NCBI GenBank assembly: GCA_012274445.1
Contig: JAAROD010000080.1
Location: forward strand, 1,426,001 to 1,490,000
DNA length: 64,000 bases
Direction: 5' to 3'
DNA from: Sclerotiophoma versabilis
Taxonomy: Eukaryota > Ascomycota > Dothideomycetes > Pleosporales > Didymellaceae
The number at the start of each line of letters is the position of its first letter. The stretch's first letter is position 1. Below the pieces are notes generated by a model. The model was not told the DNA's origin and made no database searches. It saw nothing but the letters and a program-made list of their open reading frames with translations. The translations under genes were made by a program, and so were the position numbers. Of this stretch, positions 1 through 10,989 are shown piece by piece.

Positions 1-2
1 TG

Positions 3-116
3 AAGAAAGCCGAGCATGAGGCTACAAGGGCAGCTTGCCAGGCACAGAAAGAGGCGAGGCGCGAGGCTCGACGGCGCAAGGAGGAGGCCATGTGGAATGC
101 AGGAGCTTTAGTTTGA
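3..116 (+). CDS. 3' end of a basic, helical protein (partial)
   Basis: The window opens inside a reading frame that runs from position 3 to a TGA at 114-116 and gives about 37 residues. The first 30 are a run of Lys, Arg, Glu and Ala (for example QKEARREARRRKEEA), typical of a charged single helix or coiled coil, then a short uncharged end (MWNAGALV). The rest of the gene lies upstream of the window, so the family cannot be named. The frame could be a chance one, but such a biased helical stretch ending cleanly suggests a real C-terminus. Confidence 0.4.
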   Translation, partial: KKAEHEATRAACQAQKEARREARRRKEEAMWNAGALV

Positions 117-443
117 TCCGGAAACGTATCAGTATTTCTATTCGTCTGCTCAAGTTGTTGCACCATTGCTTTGTGCTTGAGACAAGACGACACTCTGTTC
201 GCTCTTTCGAACGTGTTGCGAAAGTTGTCCCTCGCCTAAAGCAATTCTCTAATTTTCTTTTCGTACCTCAACATTGTTGTAGCGTTTCTCCTCGGCTTCC
301 TCGATGTGTAGAGAACCGCCGGGCCTATTTACCTAACTTCTGCCTCAGACACAGCATTATGTGCCGCAACCATACAAGCATGTCCAGCCACTGCTCACAT
401 GTCCTGATTATTCGCAACTAGTCAACGGACTCTGCATTCTGGA
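117..443. other. Gap, probable 3' UTR and spacer
   Basis: I see no gene here. It is pyrimidine-rich on the + strand and most likely holds the 3' UTR of the gene ending at 116. Short open frames are present but have no recognisable composition or motif. Confidence 0.3.
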
Positions 444-1094
444 TTGACCGAGCGTTTTACTCATGCTTGCCATTTGAGATTGGAAACGCGTGCCATAATC
501 AACAAGTTCCGATCTGCTATCCACTGGCCATCTGAGTGTTTTCATTTCAGCAAACTTTTGGCCTATTTTTGCTCTCAAATCTTCAGGGAGACAAAATATT
601 ATGTCTACGGAAAACTCAACCTGCAAGCGTTCCGCTACTACCTCCCAAGAGGAAAGTTTCAATTAAAGCCCGGCTATACTTCCACCGACTTTGACTGTCA
701 TCGACAGGTAATTGAATGTCTGTTAGTCGAGTGCGAAGACATCGGTATCATAGCTCTCGTCCAACAAGATGCAGTCATAGAAGATCTTTGGCCCTTCTGG
801 GTTCCCAAATTCCACCAAAACCGAACCCGAGGCGTGTCTTATGGCTACCACAAGTCAAGCGGTGACCTGAAGGCAGTTTTGTGGAAGATAACGATAAGCA
901 ATGGTATGTATATACGAGGCTCCCGTGTGAATAGACTGAAGGCGGTGCTGAGCGATCGCTGTTTCGAAGACGAAGAAGCGTTTCAATCACAGCTCGGCGG
1001 GCTCGAAAATCGCCATGGCACGGAATGTGTCGCCTGGACGATCACAGGGGGGTTTATCTATTTTGGCAGACCCATACACAACACCTTTGCATAA
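444..1094 (+). pseudogene. HET-like (heterokaryon incompatibility) gene remnant
   Basis: A 216-codon open frame lacks an ATG near its 5' end and lacks the N-terminal part of a HET domain. Its order of motifs still resembles the stretch after the HET core: a 'KYYVYGKLNL' segment like the 'DKVYGLLNL' of HET proteins, then 'LKPGYTSTDFD' like 'IKPDYS', an aliphatic 'ALVQQDA', the 'WPFWVPKF' that resembles 'PSWVPDW', and 'MYIRGSRVNRL', which resembles 'LRVKGIRID'. HET proteins mediate non-self recognition and cell death in filamentous ascomycetes and are often found as decayed copies. The likeness is by motif only and the frame could be one exon of a live but divergent gene. Confidence 0.4.
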
Positions 1095-1501
1095 CACAAT
1101 ATATCACTTGACAGAGTTTGACACATACCTCAATTGGGACAGTGTAACAACTCCTGCACTCCCAGCCTTCTTCCCCACGTCTAGATAGCGTACACATGCC
1201 TTCCGTTACAAAGACTTTCGCTTTCTCCAAGAAACCTTTTCGGCGGCAAAGTATCGTTCATTTTGCGTCCAGTCGGGGAATGATGAGAGGTTAGAGCGTG
1301 CCGTGTCTACGGCATCATGCGATGAGAAGCGATCAATTTTATGGAGCACAGCACCAAGTACATGGCAGAGGACCTCATCATCTCGTGATGAAAATGACAC
1401 ATTGGCCGTTCTCCATAGACCCTCCACTATTTGATTATCTTCCTTTAGCAGCAATCTGCTTACCCTCGAGAACTTTTGCGATTCCTATCCTCCATGCCGA
1501 C
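1095..1501. other. Gap without recognisable gene
   Basis: About 400 bases between the HET-like remnant and the 3' end of the DUF1295 gene. Only short frames on both strands; nothing recognised. Confidence 0.3.
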
Positions 1502-2552
1502 TCAAAACTTGGGCACGAACATAGGCGTCTCCCTCTTCCACTTCTGATAATCCTTCCTCTCACCGTATCGCTTATCGTACTTGTCCTCACTGAGTGGCAC
1601 TCCACTAATCTTGAGTAGCAAAAATGTCACAAATGCGGGACTCGCCGCGCATAACCCCATAACCAACATCTGTCCTGTCGTACCCAACCCGCTCAAACCC
1701 AGCACAGACTGCGCCGGCTGCCGCACAAGTAGACCCGCAGCGGCAATCGCAATGCCGGTCCACAGCGTCGACTCGCCGAAATAGTTGGGGTGTCGCGATT
1801 TGGACCACAGACCGTGGGTGAGGAATTCTTCGGAGTGCTTCTTGGCCTTCTTGTCGGCTACCCATTTGCTCTTCTGCTTATCCGCGATAACTTCGAAGGT
1901 GAGTCCGAAGACGAATATCGCGAGGCCGAGGATATCAGTTAGGTACGGCTTCGCTGAGATTGCAGACCCGAAGCCCGTCGCCGCAAACGCGGTGCGAGGG
2001 AGGCTATTGACGAGGATAACAGGCAGCGTGCAGAGAGACACCCACGTAGCCTGAGCAAAGAAAGCAACGTAGAACTTCGAAGGCGAGGTGCGGATATTGT
2101 CGAACCGACTATCCTTCCCCTCATCAGACGAGATGCGGGAGAAGAGGTATGTCCCCACTGGCCGAGTTAGAATCCATATTTGCAAAAAAAAAAAAGTTAA
2201 CGCAGGGAAACATACACCTCGTAGCCCATATCCCCACCGCAGCGCTCAACAGCGCTTGTCTCCACCACCATGTCCCCTGCCCCAAACCCTTCGAGCTCAA
2301 ATACTCTGTTAGCCCGCCTACTGCAGCCCCGGCTGCCTGCGCCCGCAAGTATGGCAGCACGAGCGATGCGCCGACGCAGCTCAGATATGTCAAGCTGCCG
2401 CTCAAATCATAGTATCTTTCCGTCTGCGCAGCGATCGAAGGTACTGCGACGGCGGTCTGAATGCCGTATGCGAGCGCAACTGAAGGGACTAATGTGCGCA
2501 GCAGAGGGTTCTTGAAGGCCGTTGCGCGAAGGAGGGTTTGTATGAGCGTCAT
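1502..2552 (-). CDS. DUF1295 / steroid 5-alpha-reductase-like membrane protein
   Basis: Two exons, 2216-2552 and 1502-2157, give about 330 residues. The 58-nt intron begins GTATGT and joins 'ATR' to 'LGTYLFSRI', the usual seam of this family. The start is the ATG at 2552; the frame continues upstream only through a TTG. The protein is rich in hydrophobic segments. Its C-terminal half carries 'HGLWSKSRHPNYFGE' and ends in a polar 'KRYGERKDYQKWKRETPMFVP', hallmarks of the DUF1295 group related to the catalytic part of 3-oxo-5-alpha-steroid 4-dehydrogenases and isoprenylcysteine methyltransferases. Such proteins sit in the ER or other inner membranes and are thought to act on sterol-like or lipid substrates; the substrate here is unknown. 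Confidence 0.88.
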
Positions 2553-3209
2553 ATTGTAGCTAATAGTTGAATATATGTATACAAACGTCGACAATGTAGT
2601 TGCCGCGGAGCAAGGGCGATCAGGGTCTTATAGTCCTACATCTTTATTTGTACATGTACGTTTTGGCTCGGCGTTACTGTGCGGCGCTCCAAGCGTTGCT
2701 GAAAGCGTGATGGATGGTGTTCTGGATGCGAGCGCGCGATCGTTGTCGTCATTGCGCGCCGGAACTAGCATCAAGCTCCCGCAATAATAGATTCAAAGGT
2801 AAGTAAGACGGATGTCGGGGGAATTGGTTTGGATACTCGGAGCCCGTGGTGGCCGACTTGCACATCCTTGTATGTAATTGTGTGAAGTCTCCGGGCTGAT
2901 GATTTGAACTCAGGGGAGAAGAGACAGAAACTCTTTCCCGTGTGACACCAAATGATCATAATTGTACTCAAAAATTGTAAAAGTGGTACTGTCTTTGTTA
3001 CTACAAAAGCTGCTCTATATCAACATATCGACTGCCCTTCTCGAATAACGCTGCGGCATTTGCCGCCAAAAGGGTATGATAACTTTTGCGTTGCCTGTAA
3101 CTCCTGTTCGCCGATTGTACACGCTCAAAAAGCTGCACATCCTTCTATAATGCATCTTGGCCATTGACGGCCTCCCTAATCTAGCGGGGCTGCTTTAGTA
3201 GTTCTTTGT
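2553..3209. other. Spacer upstream of the DUF1295 gene and downstream of SRP40
   Basis: About 650 bases. It should hold the promoter of the leftward DUF1295 gene at its left end and the 3' UTR of SRP40 at its right end. No gene or RNA was recognised. Confidence 0.3.
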
Positions 3210-4409
3210 CTAATCCTCAAACTTGAAGCCCTTGCCGCCAGAGGTGTCAATCATGCCACCGCGGTACGAGCCCCTCTTGCCCTTGTTCTTCTCCTTTGTG
3301 AAGCCCTTGCCCTTGGTGACAATCAGCTTTGCATGTGCGCGGTCGGCGTAGTCGTAGGAAACGTAGGCGTTGCTGGAAAGCTCAGGTAGAACCTCGACAT
3401 CGGCCTTGATACGTTGGAAGCGATTTTCGACGTGGCTGCGCTTCTTGCTTGGCTGCTCGTCCTCGCCGTCGCGCTTACGCTTGTTGTTGGCAGATGCTGG
3501 TGGTGATGTGGCTGCGAGAGTTGCGGAGGAGTCTGAGCCCTTGCGATCGGCGGCGGGGGCCTTCTCGTCGTCTGAGGAGTCTGAGTCTGAGGAACTGTCG
3601 GAGCTCGAATCGCTGGATGAAGAAGAGGAGTCGTCTTTCTTCGCTGGCTCGTCATCAGAATCGCTGTCAGACGAGTCTGAGTCTGAGTCTGAGCTTGAAT
3701 CGCTGTCGCTATCGGACGAGCTCGATGCTGACGAAGAGACCGAGGCAGCCTTCTTGGCCTTCTTGGCCTTTGCGGGCTTCTCGTCCTCAGACTCCGAACT
3801 GTCGCTGCTGCTGTCGCTGTCGCTGTCGCTGTCCGAGGAGCTGTCCGAATCGCTGGAGGCGCTCGAGGAGTCGTCAGACTCGGGGAGAGGGATATTGGCG
3901 GGCTCAGCCTCAGATTCGCTGCTGGGGTCATCGCTGGAGGAGCTGGAGGAAGAGGCCGAAGAAGAGGAAACCGACTTGGCCTTCTTCGCCTTCTTCTCCT
4001 TCTTGGGTGCTGGCGCAGCCTCCTCGTCGGAAGAGCTGTCTGTGTCGGAGCTGGAGTCGTCGGAGCTGGAGTCGCTGCTGGAGCTGGAGTCGCTGCTGGA
4101 GCTGGAGTCGTCCTTCTTTGCGACCTTCTTGGCCTTCTTCGCAGGCTTCTTGGTCTCTGCCTCAGACTCGCTGCTAGAGTCGCTGTCTGAGGAGCTGCTG
4201 TCACTGCTGGAATCGCTGCTGCTGGCACTCTTCTCGTCTACATCCATGGCGTCAGACTTGCTGGCCTGCTCTGTCGCCCATGCTGCGAAGTCCTTGAGGC
4301 TGCCGGCTGCACTCTCGTGGCCGTTCTGCTTGAGGAAAGCCTGGACGAGGTCGAGGTCGGTCTGCACATCGGCCGGAGCCGTGGTGCTCTTCTTGTCGGA
4401 CTTGGCCAT
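3210..4409 (-). CDS. SRP40: Nucleolar SRP40/Nopp140-like phosphoprotein
   Basis: One exon of 400 codons from the ATG at 4409; an in-frame CTG further upstream is not used. Residues about 20-42 (DLDLVQAFLKQNGHESAAG) form a LisH-like helix. Residues about 60-300 are a low-complexity chain of Ser/Asp/Glu blocks alternating with short Lys/Ala patches, the substrate pattern of casein kinase 2. The last 75 residues (from 'NRFQRIK' to 'SYRGGMIDTSGGKGFKFED') are the SRP40 C-terminal domain. Members of this family are nucleolar chaperones for snoRNP assembly and rRNA transcription. The gene is divergent from SEC3 over a 493-base shared promoter. The acidic/basic repeats make long false frames on the opposite strand. 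Confidence 0.93.
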   Translation of the reverse strand: MAKSDKKSTTAPADVQTDLDLVQAFLKQNGHESAAGSLKDFAAWATEQASKSDAMDVDEKSASSSDSSSDSSSSDSDSSSESEAETKKPAKKAKKVAKKDDSSSSSDSSSSSDSSSDDSSSDTDSSSDEEAAPAPKKEKKAKKAKSVSSSSASSSSSSSDDPSSESEAEPANIPLPESDDSSSASSDSDSSSDSDSDSDSSSDSSESEDEKPAKAKKAKKAASVSSSASSSSDSDSDSSSDSDSDSSDSDSDDEPAKKDDSSSSSSDSSSDSSSDSDSSDDEKAPAADRKGSDSSATLAATSPPASANNKRKRDGEDEQPSKKRSHVENRFQRIKADVEVLPELSSNAYVSYDYADRAHAKLIVTKGKGFTKEKNKGKRGSYRGGMIDTSGGKGFKFED

Positions 4410-4902
4410 GGTGGAGTCGCTGTGGGTGTCGGGTGGGTGGGTGCTGGTCTGGTCTTGCGCGCAGAGCAAAAAGGCGGACTTGGAAAAAGTTCGAGGCGGC
4501 AGAATCGAAGGAAGGCGCGCTAAGGTTTACCAGCACTAGCGTGTTGATCGACCCCGGTCAAGCTGTGGAGATACCACATCACAGACACCAGACCTCCGCA
4601 TTGCAGCACACCGCGCGTCGTCGCCCTTTGTTTGCGAACCGCTCCGCCAAAGCCCGCGCATAGAGCTCTGGGAGCCTCCAGCGCGGCCGCCCGACACACG
4701 GCAAGCGCCAGCTCACGTGAAGCTCCGCCCACGGCCGCCCACGCTGCCCGACACACGGTCCCTCGAGCCCGCCCCTCACATTTGATGGCCACATCTACGG
4801 GATCGCCCGCTTGCGCATAGCCGCGCTAGCATACGAACTTGGCCTCGCCATCCGAACAGTACTGGGAGAGCTGCGGTGTAACGTTCCAGCACAGTCGCCA
4901 AG
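4410..4902. promoter_or_regulatory. Divergent promoter between SRP40 and SEC3
   Basis: A 493-base GC-rich spacer separates two genes transcribed away from each other. A 13-base direct repeat GCCCGACACACGG occurs at 4689-4701 and 4746-4758, and GGCCGCCC also recurs beside it. Between the copies lies a CACGTG E-box at 4714-4719. The repeats and E-box are seen; their use as binding sites for a bHLH factor or another regulator is inferred. Confidence 0.5.
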
Positions 4903-7900
4903 ATGGACGGCAGGCCGCGCAACAACTACCCAAATGGCCTGGCCGACCCTCGAGGGCCGGGCAGAGGTCCAGCACCGGGAGGACCGAGGGGCCCGCCATC
5001 CACTGCCAGCTCAGGCGCCGCGTCGTCTGGCATGTCCCGCGCTGAGCGCTTCGACGATGAGCGACGCCGAATCACCGAGAGCTGCTTCTCCAAGCTCGAC
5101 GACCAGGGACAGCTGCAGGAGTCATACATCACCCACATTCGCGTTCAAGAGGACGCCGTCCACCCCCAATCACCGCCTCCGCCCACCTCGTCTTCCTCGA
5201 ACAAGAAAGGTCGCATAGTCATGATCTCGGTGCGAAACACTGGCCGGGTCAAGCTGCACAAGGCTCGCGAGAACGCCAATGGCACATTCTCCATTGGCAA
5301 AACCTGGCCTATGGAGGACCTCACCGCCGTCGAGAACTTCGTACACATGGAGCCCAAGAACCCAGATGAAGAGCAGAAGAAGCAGTGGGCTGGAGACAAG
5401 GGTTTCCTCGTCACCATCACGAAGCCATACTATTGGGAGGCCGGCACTGCTAAAGAGAAGGAGTTCTTCATCGGGAGCATGGTGAAGATCTATAACAAAT
5501 ATACCAAGGGCGACTTTCCCATCTTGACTGGTTTCAGCGCAACTGAGTTGAACAGTCTGACAAATGGAAGACCGCAATTAGCGACAGCAGAAGGTAAGGC
5601 TGGCGCAAAGACAGGAGCTAGGGAAGAGATACAGGATCCGGCGGTTCAGCGACAGGCACCTCCTCCAGAACAACGGCAACTCCCACCTAGATCTCCTGGA
5701 CCGCCTCCACGGAGACCAGGCGACCTCTCTTCCGGGCCATCTGACGAAGGTAGGAGGGGACTTGCACCACAGAATTCAAATCCAAATTTCAGGAGACCTC
5801 CTGGCGATTTTGCCGGACCTCGGAGACCTGGCCAGCAGGATGATCGTGGTGGCAGCAGACCGAGTACAGGAGACGATAATCGCAGGCCCTCGCCTTTCAA
5901 CCAGAGTCAAAACACTCCGCCCATGCCACCATTACGCCAGAAACCGTCCATGGAACAAAGCATTCGCTCGCGACCTAGTGGCGAAAGCATGAGACCGCGT
6001 CCTCCTCCAGGCCGAGACCCTGTACCACCAACACCGCCAATGCCGTCTCAGAATCTCACACCCCAATCTTCCATGTCCGCATTTGGCGGCCGACCGGAAA
6101 CACCACAGTCCAGTGGTGATTATGTCACGAATCTGCCGCCAGCACTAAGTCCTGGGAGACGAGGACAGGCCGAAGATGCCCGCTCTCAGCGGTCTCAACG
6201 ATCTCTTGATGAGCAGTCGTTCGAGAGCGCGACACCGAACGTGCCTCTACCTGAGCAGCGCAGACAGAACGGGTTTCCATCACCCCGGAGAGATCCATCT
6301 CCTAGAGGCCTGAGGCCCGGCACTGCTCAAAGCAATGCAAGCTCAAATACTGGGCGCAATGAGGAAATGCCTCCAGAAGTACCTCCACAGCGACGACGGC
6401 CGTTCATGGAACCTCAGCCATCATCGCTATCGCAGCGCAGTGTTGCCAGCACTGACAACGAGGCGGTAGGAGGCACAGCATTTCACACTCCATCAGCGAC
6501 ACCGCCGCCGCTAGAGGTCCCGCCACGAAGAAGACCACAAGAAATTCCAGAAAGGCTCAAGCCTGCGTCTCGAGATGGACCAGTGAATGACTTCCCACCA
6601 CCACAACCCACACCACCTCCAACATTGCCGCTTCCACCGCCTCCGCCTGCAGCTGTGCCTGAGCCATCGGCGCCAGTGCCCAAGCCAGTGCCTGAGCCAA
6701 TATATCCTGAGGAGCCTCCAGCTCAACAGCAAGCGCCCAATGAGCCGCCTGCTGCTCAGCGTGCTGAGACTCCCCCAGCTTCTGTTGAAGAGAACGAGTC
6801 TCCGGCAGCTGCTAGTCGGTTCCCCATGCTGAAAAAGACTGTGTTGCCTGCAGCTGGAACTGCCGAGACTGCGAACAAGTTCCGAAAGGCGGCTGCAGCT
6901 GCTGGCGCTTTCAAGCCTCGAGCTGGAGGTGCCGCTGCAAAGATGTTCGCAAAGGAGACCAAGACATCTGACGAACCTGACGGTATCAGTGGAGTTTTCG
7001 TGCCTAAGCGACTAGCACCAGTAGAGGCACCGAAAGAAGACGTGGTCGAGAAGAAGGTCGAGGAACCTGGGTCAAGACCTACATCAAGTCGCATGTCACG
7101 GGATCTACCAAAGATCACAACTGAATCCGTACCTGCTGTCACTGTTTCGGCCCCACTTTCGCCTGTTCCGGTTATTGAGGAACCTCAACCAGAGCCTGTG
7201 GTGGAAGAGGCAGCTCGTGCATCCATTCCTGAAGAGCTGGAAACCAAGGCACCTGATGTGACAGCTGATCCCGAGCCTCGCAAGAAGAAGAGACGCTCAA
7301 ACCAGCAAGTCATGAACATTTCCAAGCTTGGCATTGACCCTTCGATTATGGATGAGCGGGGTCTAGGATTCGAGAACTTGCTCACGGAGCTTGGTTGGGG
7401 TGGCAATGCCATTGCTCCAAAGCACATTGAGACCCTCGAAATCGACATCAAGCGTGAGATTGCACGTGTTGAAGCTGGCAGTTGGCTCAATCATCTTGAA
7501 CAAAAAGATGACCGAGTGGAGGCTGTAGAGCGTATGCTGGATCGTGCTATTGCGGAGTGTGATGAACTAGAAGGCCTACTTACTCTATACAACGTCGAAC
7601 TAAGTGTAAGTTGCTCCTTCTTTACCTTCTTCTTCGAGCTGACGATAGAATCAGAGCCTGAACGATGACATTGCTTTCATCGAAGCGCAAAGTCAAGGTC
7701 TTCAAGTGCAGACAGCTAACCAACGTTTGCTGCAACACGAACTACAGCAGCTAGTCGAGACGATCTCAATCACGACTGAGCAACTGGAGGTTTTGCGACG
7801 TGCTCCGATTGGTAAGCTCAGCGGATTGAATGAGATTGAGAATGCTCTGGTGTTGCTCTACAAGGCCCTTGTCACCATCGATCCTGCATTTGTCGCAGGT

Positions 7901-9764
7901 AGCCGCGCCGGTCTGGGTAAGGTTACAAGCAGTTCAGGCTTCGGTAACAGCGAGCTGGCAACTATGCAGGCCTTGCAGGAGAAGCGTGACAACTATCTGG
8001 GTGAGGGCGCTATGTTTTTGGACCGACTGAAGAAGCATATGGAGATCACTTTTGGCGCTGCTTTCTTGACAACCAAGGACTCTTTGAAGCAGATTGACCA
8101 AGGCTCCATGCCATCTCTGAGAAAGAACATCGAGGCACACGATGCTGGCCGGAGTGAGCTGTGGATGTTGAGTCCAGTCATTTTGTTTGCTAAAGAGATT
8201 GATCGAAATTCGTGGGATACCCTGATCCGCATGTATCAAAGCCAGGCCGCTCAGCTGTATCAGCAAGAAGTTCGCGACAATATCTTGGCCTGGAGACGAT
8301 TTGCCCGGAAACCTGCAGGTGATGAGCAGGACCTACTCTTCACCACTCAAGAGAAGGAGCCCGAGAGCATGGCAGGAACTGCACGCAAGTTGACCGTCAA
8401 GCGTTCTCAAACGCTGGCTCGCGGCCTTCGGTCGGCATCGGGTGACAAGGAGACCAAGGCTGCCAGAGTTCCACAAGATGGCAAGCTGTATGCCTTTGAC
8501 GTGTTCGGCAGGGTCTTGGATGACATTGGTCCAGTTTTGCTCACCGAGCAAAACTTCGTCACGGAGTTTTTCCACGCTACATCTACCGATGCAATCGACT
8601 TCCCAGATGCAGTAGCGGCTGCACCGCCACAGAACCGGCGTGGGCCAAACCTGTGGATCAGGAAGCAGTTCGAGGCTGACAGATCGATGGCTAAGCGCGT
8701 TGCTGATGTTATGGAGGACATTTTTTCGTTTTGGCCTACCGAAATTCAGAGCCTTGTCGATTGGGCTGTTTCGTCAGATCCTTTGCAAGGAGTCGGTATT
8801 CTATCGGCTGTCGATCGTAAACTGCTCGACATCGAAGACTCTAACCAGGACTTCCTCACACGCACATTGCAAAAGATCCACGAACGCCTGAAGAGCCTCT
8901 TCAGCCGCTTCCTCGACGAGCAGATCCGTGCAATCGAAGACACCAAGGTCAAGATCAAGAAGCGTAAGGGGGTCATCGCCTTCATGAAGACCTTCCCCCA
9001 CTTCTCAGTAGCGATCGAGAATATGCTGCCGTCGTCATCAGATGGTGGCGATCAGCTCGAGATCCGTCGCATGGTCAATGACGCCTACCAAAGAGTCAAC
9101 AAGGCTATGTTTGAAAGCTTAAAAGTCATCGCCAAGGAATCACCCACTGTCATGGGCACACAGGGTCAGGGTGATCCTGAAGACAAAGAAGCTCTCAACT
9201 ACCACATTCTGCTCATTGAGAACATGAACCACTACATGGAAGAAGTTGATGCCCGACCTGATACCGTGCTTGACTACTGGAAAGGCAAAGCACATGAGGA
9301 GTACAACGAGCATATGAACCTCTACGTTGACGCGGTCATCCGCCGCCCACTTGGCAAGCTTCTGGTAAGGCCATATCGCCCTCCTCCACCACATTTTACT
9401 AACATGCTTCCAGGAGTTTATCGAATCGACAGAAACCCTTCTCGCCGCGCGTGGTGGCTCGCCACAATCCATTGCCCAGCGCTCCTCGCACTCGCGCTCC
9501 GTATTCAAGAAACTCGTACATTCACACGATGCCAAAGAAGTGCGAAAGGGTATTGAAGCGCTCAAGAAGCGCGTGGACAAGCATTTCGGCGATGCTGATG
9601 ACCCAAGTATCAGTCGCGATTTGGTGTTCAAGGTGCTCAAGGAGTGCGAGAGGAAGTACGTTGGCGTTAGCGAGCGGGTGCAGAGGATCAATCAAGATGT
9701 TTATCAGGGTGAAGTGGAGGTCGACTGGGGCACAAACGAGGTGCAAAGTGCGTTCAGAAGATAG
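4903..9764 (+). CDS. SEC3: Exocyst complex component Sec3
   Basis: Three exons, 4903-7605, 7655-9364 and 9414-9764, joined by introns of 49 nt each (GTAAGT and GTAAGG donors; the second has an ACTAAC branch point), give about 1586 residues. Residues about 70-190 match the Sec3 PH-like PIP2-binding domain ('SYITHIRVQED', 'RIVMISVRNTGRVKLHKAR'). Residues about 220-760 are a long Pro/Arg/Gln-rich disordered linker. From about 800 onward the helical Sec3 C-terminal region begins, including 'NISKLGIDPSIMDERGLGFE' and 'IEALKKRVDKHFG' near the end. Sec3 marks exocytic sites at the plasma membrane and tethers secretory vesicles at hyphal tips. The protein is longer than the yeast protein mainly because of the linker. 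Confidence 0.96.
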
Positions 9765-10381
9765 CTTCTTTGAAGATCGCAGGCATAGAAGAATGGTTGC
9801 TACGCGAAGTGCTTTGTGTGTATATATGGGACTGATTGATGTTGTATATGGTACACTTGCATTGGGTTGCCAGGTTGGCTACGGCCCCTGCTCTGCTACG
9901 GCGTTATGAACACGCGATGCCAAGTTCTGCTTTTATTGAATCTACGACACGTAAAGCTGTTTGAACAACGGTCATCATCACATGTGCAAAGTGTGGTGTT
10001 GTAGAGAAGAGGATGGAAGCTCCGCAGTATGTGGGTTCTATTCGAGTTTGAACTTTTGATAGAAAAACTGGGGAACGTTTCATAATGGTGTGGTAAAAGT
10101 AGCATGATATCGAAAGGGGGGGGGGGGGGGGTACTGTTGTTAAGGAGCGAGATGATAGCAGGCGCGGGGTGGAAGGAGCAGAATCAACCACAGCAACATC
10201 GAGACGACAACGGGTGCATTTCCCCTGATGGTAGCAATGTGATACTATGTATATGTGACTGGAGCTGGAGAGCAAGCACTTGCCATAGAAGAGTCTTCAG
10301 CCATGAAACTTCTGTAAAGCTCCATATCTAATATGCGCCCGTCAGTGTGGATTGATCTCTAAATTTTCCGACCAATGCCTT
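9765..10381. other. Gap with a 16-base G homopolymer
   Basis: Downstream of SEC3. It contains a run of 16 G at 10116-10131 preceded by AAA. No gene recognised; the left part is probably the SEC3 3' UTR. Confidence 0.35.
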
Positions 10382-10618
10382 ATGATCTTCGCTGCTGGCC
10401 GCGTTTGTGAGGACGAGATTGCCGCGCGAACAGGCGTTGGCGCCGCACAGGACTACTGCGACAAGGTACCTATCGAAATCACGATTTGCGGGGCCAAGAT
10501 GAAGTATGTCAAGGTTGAAAAGGGATGTGAGACGTTGCCTGGTTGTTACGTGGGACTGGAGCAGGAAGCGAAAGTCTATGAGGAAAAGAAGGGTAGGGAC
10601 TCGTGCAACGCTGAATAA
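10382..10618 (+). CDS. Small Cys-containing ORF, unsupported (possible secreted-protein fragment)
   Basis: From an ATG at 10382 a frame of 78 codons has six cysteines (in 'RVCEDE', 'DYCDK', 'TICGAK', 'GCETLPGC', 'DSCNAE') and a Lys/Glu-rich end. It has no clear signal peptide from this start, and I could not find a clean upstream exon that supplies one. It could be the last exon of a small cysteine-rich secreted protein, a fragment, or chance. Confidence 0.2.
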   Translation: MIFAAGRVCEDEIAARTGVGAAQDYCDKVPIEITICGAKMKYVKVEKGCETLPGCYVGLEQEAKVYEEKKGRDSCNAE

Positions 10619-10989
10619 GGCTTGAGCACAACTGTGTATGGCTTGGTTACGGTTGAGAATGTGCCTGCTTGTAACCTGGGTTGATTGGAGAGGTTAAGAG
10701 GGGAGCATGCTAGGGGGGACTGGGCGAGTTGTGATGTGAACCGCCAATATAGCACAGGGTCGCTCAACATAATTCCCATGCACTTAACACTTAATTACTA
10801 GTATCTCGTTACATCTGCTCATCGTTATTAGTTTTTATGGTCAGTCCGCAAGCGTATGTATCTTTCGAGTTTGAAGCAAACTGAATGAGAACAATGAGCC
10901 TACTACACGATTCCTGCATAGCGAGCTTGATAGATGGCTGCTTCATTTCCCTTGTCTCTGTCGATCCAACATATTATCTTTCAATCCAC
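10619..10989. other. Short gap
   Basis: About 370 bases between the small ORF and the convergent end of the SurE-type gene. Nothing recognised; it probably contains the 3' UTR of the latter. Confidence 0.3.

Noticed and set aside
3370..4539. A 389-codon + strand frame, and a 301-codon - strand frame in another register, over the SRP40 region.
   Set aside because: Both mirror the repetitive Ser/Asp/Glu codons of SRP40; repeats of GAG/TCG/CTG keep other frames open. The SRP40 frame has the recognisable C-terminal domain.
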